The notes beneath the pieces are model-generated. The model saw only the letters and a list, made by a program, of their open reading frames with translations, did no database searches and was not told the origin of the DNA. Below are positions 59,463 to 64,000 of a stretch of 64,000 bases of DNA, one piece after another; positions within the stretch are counted from its first letter, which is position 1, and every line of letters starts with the position of its first letter. The DNA lies in assembly GCF_033439725.1 (NCBI RefSeq), contig NW_026944387.1, forward strand, positions 992,001-1,056,000, given 5' to 3'. Position numbers and translations under genes: made by a program. This stretch comes from Neurospora tetraspora. Lineage: Eukaryota; Ascomycota; Sordariomycetes; Sordariales; Sordariaceae.

Positions 59463-61326
59463 TCACTGAGTAGGACTAGCCCTCTTCTCAACCGGCACAT
59501 CATCTACATTATCCACCCCCTCCACCCCCTCCACCCCCTCCTCCCCCATGCCCATCTCCTCCCCCTTCCTCAACCCAAGTTGTCTCGTATCATACCCATT
59601 CTCCTCCAAAAACGCCCTAAACCGCGCATCCTCGTCTTGAATCGTATCCTGCCCAATATGCGGCAAGCAAAATAACACCAATGCTGCACTCAGGACACAC
59701 AGACTACTCGACACCCAAAACGGATACTGCGCCGCCAACCTTTCATCCCCTCCCCCCGCCGCCTCGATATAAGGGAAAACCCAGGTCCCGACAAAGGCAC
59801 CGATCTTGCCCACGGCGGCTGCAAGACCATAATATTGGCCACGAATACCAGTGGCGCAGGTCTTGGCGGCGATGAGGCCGATGTTATTTCCCGGTCCTAG
59901 TTCCCCAAGCGATTGGAAAATGCCGTAGACGACGGCGAAGGCGGCGACGCGACCGGGTTGGGCGAGGGAGGAGTAGCAGGCGGCCATGATGAAGCCGACG
60001 ATGGCTTGAAGGAAGACGCCCAGAGCTAGAGCGTAGCGAGGGCCGAGGAGGTCGGAGACGGGAGCGCCCAGCATGGTTCCCGGGATGTAGAAGAGGTTGA
60101 TGACGGTGTTCCAGCCGAAGATGGTCGTCAGGGGGGAACCATCGGGATATATGTTAGCGACGATCTTGGGACTATAAATCCCGAAGCTGTAAGCACTAAA
60201 GTCATAGATGAACCAGATCAGAGACACGATAAACAGTCTGAACCCGTAGAACTTGAGGACAAGCCGGTAAGGGGTGCGGGCGTGTTTCATGCTGTTTTTC
60301 TGGAACTCTTCTGGTTCAGACACAAAGAGGCGCAAGACGAAAAGCACAAGGGGGAAAACGACGCCGATCCCGAGACTGGTGCGCCAGATGGTCGACAGGT
60401 GGCCGTTGTGGCAGGCGGCGGAAACGACATACGGCACAAAGGCGCCAATGACGAAACCCCAGTCGATCATCGAGTTGGTGAACAGGATGAACCACATGTT
60501 GCGCTGGCCGGATTTGAGCTCGCCCGTGTTTTCGGCGGCGCCGACGGAGCCGGCGGGGTATTCGCCTCCGATGCCGACGCCGACCTTTTGGTGAGGGGGG
60601 TTGTTAGTTTGATAGGTAATTTGACAAAAGAGGATGGATGGGGAGGAAGGGGACGGGAGCGAGCTTACGAAAAAGCGCCAGGCGGTAAGGATGTTGAACA
60701 TGCCGATTGCGTCGCCCTTGTAGTAACTTCCTGCGGCGAGGGCGGCGAAGATGATGAGGATGATGGTTGAGACTAGGAGGGAGTTTGTTCGCGACCATTT
60801 ATCGGATCTGTTTTTCCCCTTTGGTTAGTTCATCACTCTCTTCACTTTTTCATCACCAACCAGTAAGCACTTTGAAGTTGAAGAGAAGAGAACTCACAAA
60901 TATCCAAACAATAACATTCCCACCACCGTTCCGGCAAACGCAATGTCGCCCACGTACTTCTTCGCGTTCGAGTTTCTCCATATGTCCTCATACTCTCGGT
61001 CTAAAATGGTGACGACGGAGCCGATGACCTGGAGCGTTCTTCTTGTCAGTCTTTCCCTTTCCTCTATCGAATTTGCAATGTCTTGCGCTTTGCATCGAGT
61101 GTAATTCAGCTTAAAGAAAAGTAACGAGAGACTGAAAAAGACATACATTATTGATATACCCATCGGAAAAAAGTCCAGCGCCACAAGCAATCACAGGAAT
61201 GAGATTCTTCCAGTTCGTCTTTCCCCGCGTTTGTCCTTCGTTGACGACGGTATCGACATTGTGATGATCGACGGGTTGCGCTGAGGCCTCAGATTCGGCC
61301 TTGCGCTGGCGGCCGAGTCCGAACAT
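59463..61326 (-). CDS. MFS transporter, Git1/Pho84-like (phosphate or glycerophosphodiester)
   Basis: Predicted 523-residue plasma-membrane transporter of the major facilitator superfamily, phosphate:H+ symporter group. Four exons: 61147-61326, 60898-61028, 60669-60807 and 59463-60584, all joins in frame (YINN/VIGS, FGYL/SDKWSR, WRFF/VGVGIG). Motifs include GLFSDGYINN, DIAFAGTVVGMLLFGYLSDK (MFS motif A) and GVGIGGEYPAGSVGAAENTG in TM4. About twelve hydrophobic segments follow the family pattern, and the C-terminal tail is acidic. The GQRNMWFILFTNSMIDWGFV block is closer to the fungal Git1 glycerophosphoinositol permeases than to Pho84 itself. The substrate is therefore inferred as glycerophosphoinositol, glycerophosphocholine or phosphate. 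Confidence 0.88.
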
Positions 61327-63067
61327 TGTTGTTGTTGCGCCGGGATGGGATGTGTATAAGTCGACACCGGATAAGGTATACTTCGACTTCGACTTGATAT
61401 CAACCTTACTTTGCGATATTGGAGAGTCAGTCGTAGGTAGGTTTGAAAGAGAAAAAGTATGAAAGGGAAGGGGAGAAGAAAAAAAAAAGGTGAAAGGGAG
61501 GAAGAGAAGAAGAAAGAGGCTGTCAATCAACTGTAGTAAACTTTTACCAACTTGAAAGCTACCCTGAAGCTACTAGTGTAGCTATCGGGCAGCTCAGCCC
61601 AGCTCACCCAGAACCGAGGCAATGGAACTTGAACAAAGAAGGAAAGAAAGGAGGACAATCACAGGCTCGAGAACTGAAGGAATGGGAGTTGGATACTGCG
61701 GCACGTGTGTAGGTAAGTGGCGGGCGGACGCGAATTCGAATATTGACATTCCTCTTTTGGTATAAGTTTGAGGGAAAAACGGGCTGGTAACTTCCCTGGC
61801 AATGTTCGTCCGGCGGCAGATAGTTACCATTCAACTTTACTTACCCTGCCTGCCCTGCGCATAAAACGTAGTCGTAGTTGCAATGCAGCGTTCCATGCTC
61901 GGCGCAACCCTCACGACAAGGGGGTGTTGAGGAAGTTGACGAAATCTCCTCGCTTCCAACAAAACCTTTTGGGTTTTCACGATAACGACGAATATTTTGA
62001 GGTACGTGCAAATAGGGGCCCAAGAGATCATCGCCTTGCATATGCTCACTCTTCCTCGCCGCCCATCTCGGCGCCGTCTCGCCCTCCGCCAATTCAGAGT
62101 ATCTGATAAGACTCACAGAATCATAAAACATGGAACCCCTTGTTTATCCCCACAACTTTCTCTCCGAAATCAATCCACAAGTCCACACTTTCCGCGAAGC
62201 TCCATTCAGAGACTCCTCTCTTCCCACGTGGAGAAGATCTCAGCTCGTGGATCCCATCGTTTTCCTCTTGTTTAAGATCTCCCTTTCTTCATCTTTCCAC
62301 CTTCCTTTCCCTTCCACGTTTTCTCTCTTTTTCTCTCTCTTGAACTTTATCATCAACCCCTCTTTTCTCCTGTATCACACGATACCTCGTGGCTTTTTTT
62401 TGTTGCTGAACCGAACCGGCTCAAGGAAAATTCAAGGGTGTGACCAAGTCGTCCAGGTGACGTTGCCCTGCATGAAGGCTTATTGGGATGCCTTACAATC
62501 GGCTTCCAGGCTATCGGATCGGGTAATACAGGAAGCTTAATAAAGCAGTGTGGTGGGTGTCAAGCTTTCAAGGCTCTTCTGGGCGGCGTGCGCCGAGGGT
62601 GCTTTGGTGCTTGTCCGAAGCTTTAGCGCTCTTCCCCGCGCTGCTCGGCGCTGTGAGCCTGTGAGATGATCTTGTGGAATGGCTTGGATGATAGCGGGTT
62701 GTGGGGTTTAACGTGCCGGGAGCCGACCTCTTTTTTCGACTTCACGATGTTTCTTGAAGTGAGTTTGAAGTCAAGGATTTTACTTCATGGAGTCTGTGAT
62801 TTGGAAATGAAAATAATTTTCGAAATCAAATTTCAAGATTTCACGAAAACAATCTTTGGTGGGATCGTTTGAAACAAAAAACCACTGTTGGTTCTAACCG
62901 ATGTACCTTACGTCCTCGCAACCACACGGTGCCGAACTGCCGTAGATTTCGACCTGTATGAAATTGTTGGATCTTTTGAGCTGACAAAGTGATGGGTATC
63001 GTTCATCTATTAACATCTCTCGTATTTTCACCTTTTCATTAATGCCACTTGCGTTCAGACACCACTA
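61327..63067. other. Intergenic: transporter promoter and PTPA 3' flank
   Basis: No supported gene. Polypyrimidine and polypurine stretches and short unbiased frames only. Confidence 0.5.
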
Positions 63068-64000
63068 CTACTTAGCCCACGGCGCCTTCGTCACCGCAAA
63101 CTGATTACTCGCGGTCCCCGGCGTTCCGCTCGGGAACGACTCCGGCGGCGGAGGTCCCGTATTCGGGGCTCCTCCCGGCCCTCCACTAGGCTTGAATGGC
63201 GTGAACCTGTTCGCCGTAGATGGTCCAACTCCCGCTCCCGATGACCTTGCCCACGGCGCGGCCGTCATCGGGGGAGGCATGCCAGCCCCAGCTCCAGGTG
63301 CCTGCGCAGGAGCCTGAGCCCAAGGTGCCGCTGTCCCTGTCACACCCCCAGGCCCCGACGGTCTCTCCGTAGGAATACCCACACCACCAGTGACCGCAGC
63401 AGAAGCAGCCGAAGCAACCGGCTGATTCTGCATGTGTACGCTCTGGACGGGGACCCCCGCCTCCGGATCCTTCTCCCACTGGAACAGACTTCCAAAGGGG
63501 AAATGCTGCACAACGGGGAACTTGCTAAGCACCTCGGCGTTGAACATCTTGATCATGCCCTTGTTGATCTTGCCCCAGCCGTCCTTGATGCCGGAGACGT
63601 CAAACAGGATGGGGCTGTGTTCCCAAAAGGGACCCTTCTTGACGTCGTTGATGAAGCCGATGGCGGAGAAGTACATGTTTTCGGTGCGGTAGCGCTCGAC
63701 GGCAGTGGCTTTGGTGATGTCGCTGGGCTTGGGGGCGTTAGGGACGGAGCCCTCGAGGGGTGTGGGTTCGTTGGGCGAGGAGATGGGGCGGGTGTATTGC
63801 GCTGAGCCGAAGATGTAGGGGATGAAGGAGTGGTCGTCGAGACCCCAGACGCCGTGGGAGCCGGCTGGTTCGAGCGTGTAGGTTAGGATTAGACGGCGGA
63901 TGACGCGGAGGTAGCTGTCAGGTATCCGTCAGTATCGTAGGCTGGCGAGGGAAAGGGATAGACATACGGTTCAACAACTCCCAACACGATCCTCCTCTCA
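63068..64000 (-). CDS. Serine/threonine phosphatase 2A activator PTPA/Rrd1, partial
   Basis: C-terminal part of a PTPA-family peptidyl-prolyl isomerase that activates PP2A-type phosphatases and, in yeast (Rrd1), acts in rapamycin/TOR response. The last exon is 63068-63914; the preceding exon begins at 63968 and runs off the window's right edge, so the N-terminus is missing. The join gives [12 protein letters not shown]. Family motifs: [45 protein letters not shown] and [20 protein letters not shown]. The core is followed by a long Pro/Gly/Ala/Ser-rich tail with repeated APWA (three or four copies). This tail is typical of Rrd1-type rather than Rrd2-type fungal proteins. Confidence 0.92.

Overview
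The window is nuclear DNA of a filamentous ascomycete, almost certainly Neurospora. The reasons are short (about 50-130 nt) introns with GTAWGT-type donors, CTAAC/CTGAC branch sites and YAG acceptors, G/C-ended codons, one gene per 3-4 kb with alternating strands, long gene-free spacers full of simple repeats, and a type III polyketide synthase whose catalytic residues fall exactly at the numbers published for the N. crassa enzyme ORAS. I recall (not checked) that this stretch corresponds to the N. crassa NCU0479x-NCU0481x block. All introns and starts below were deduced by hand from splice signals, frame and family knowledge.

Layout, left to right. 1-4135: no confident gene; simple repeats, a G-run array and an inverted-repeat element. 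4136-5467 (-): Tudor-domain splicing factor of the SPF30 type. 6400-8454 (-): Tco89-like TORC1 subunit with an unusual in-frame stop near its end. 10382-11782 (-): peroxisomal 3-ketoacyl-CoA thiolase with a PTS2 signal. 13101-14296 (-): fructose-1,6-bisphosphatase. 16111-16654 (-): 3' part of a GH125 alpha-mannosidase with a frameshift, probably a relic. 17906-20871 (+): membrane-anchored GH92 alpha-mannosidase. 22023-24386 (-): poly(A)-binding protein. 27460-31093 (+): UBE3C/Hul5-type HECT ubiquitin ligase. 31942-33339 (-): type III PKS. 35298-36091 (-): PEX11, with an enormous CAA-type repeat in its leader. 37157-38481 (-): nitronate monooxygenase. 38482-43230: 4.7 kb without a recognisable gene. 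43231-43626 (+): three-exon gene for a 92-residue double-stranded-RNA-binding protein. 46804-47848 (+): mitochondrial ribosomal protein uS7m. 50142-52530 (+): long universal-stress-domain protein. 55598-58602 (+): unrecognised 895-residue two-TM protein. 59463-61326 (-): MFS transporter of the Git1/Pho84 type. 63068-64000 (-): PP2A activator (PTPA/Rrd1), running off the right edge.

Most genes are unrelated housekeeping functions, as usual in fungi. Loose themes are fat-to-sugar metabolism (thiolase, PEX11 and fructose-bisphosphatase all serve growth on fatty acids or acetate) and TOR/PP2A signalling (Tco89-like at one end, PTPA/Rrd1 at the other). The GH125 remnant next to GH92 looks like the remains of an alpha-mannosidase pair. 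I saw no prokaryotic-style defence system, CRISPR array, intact transposon, rRNA or convincing tRNA.
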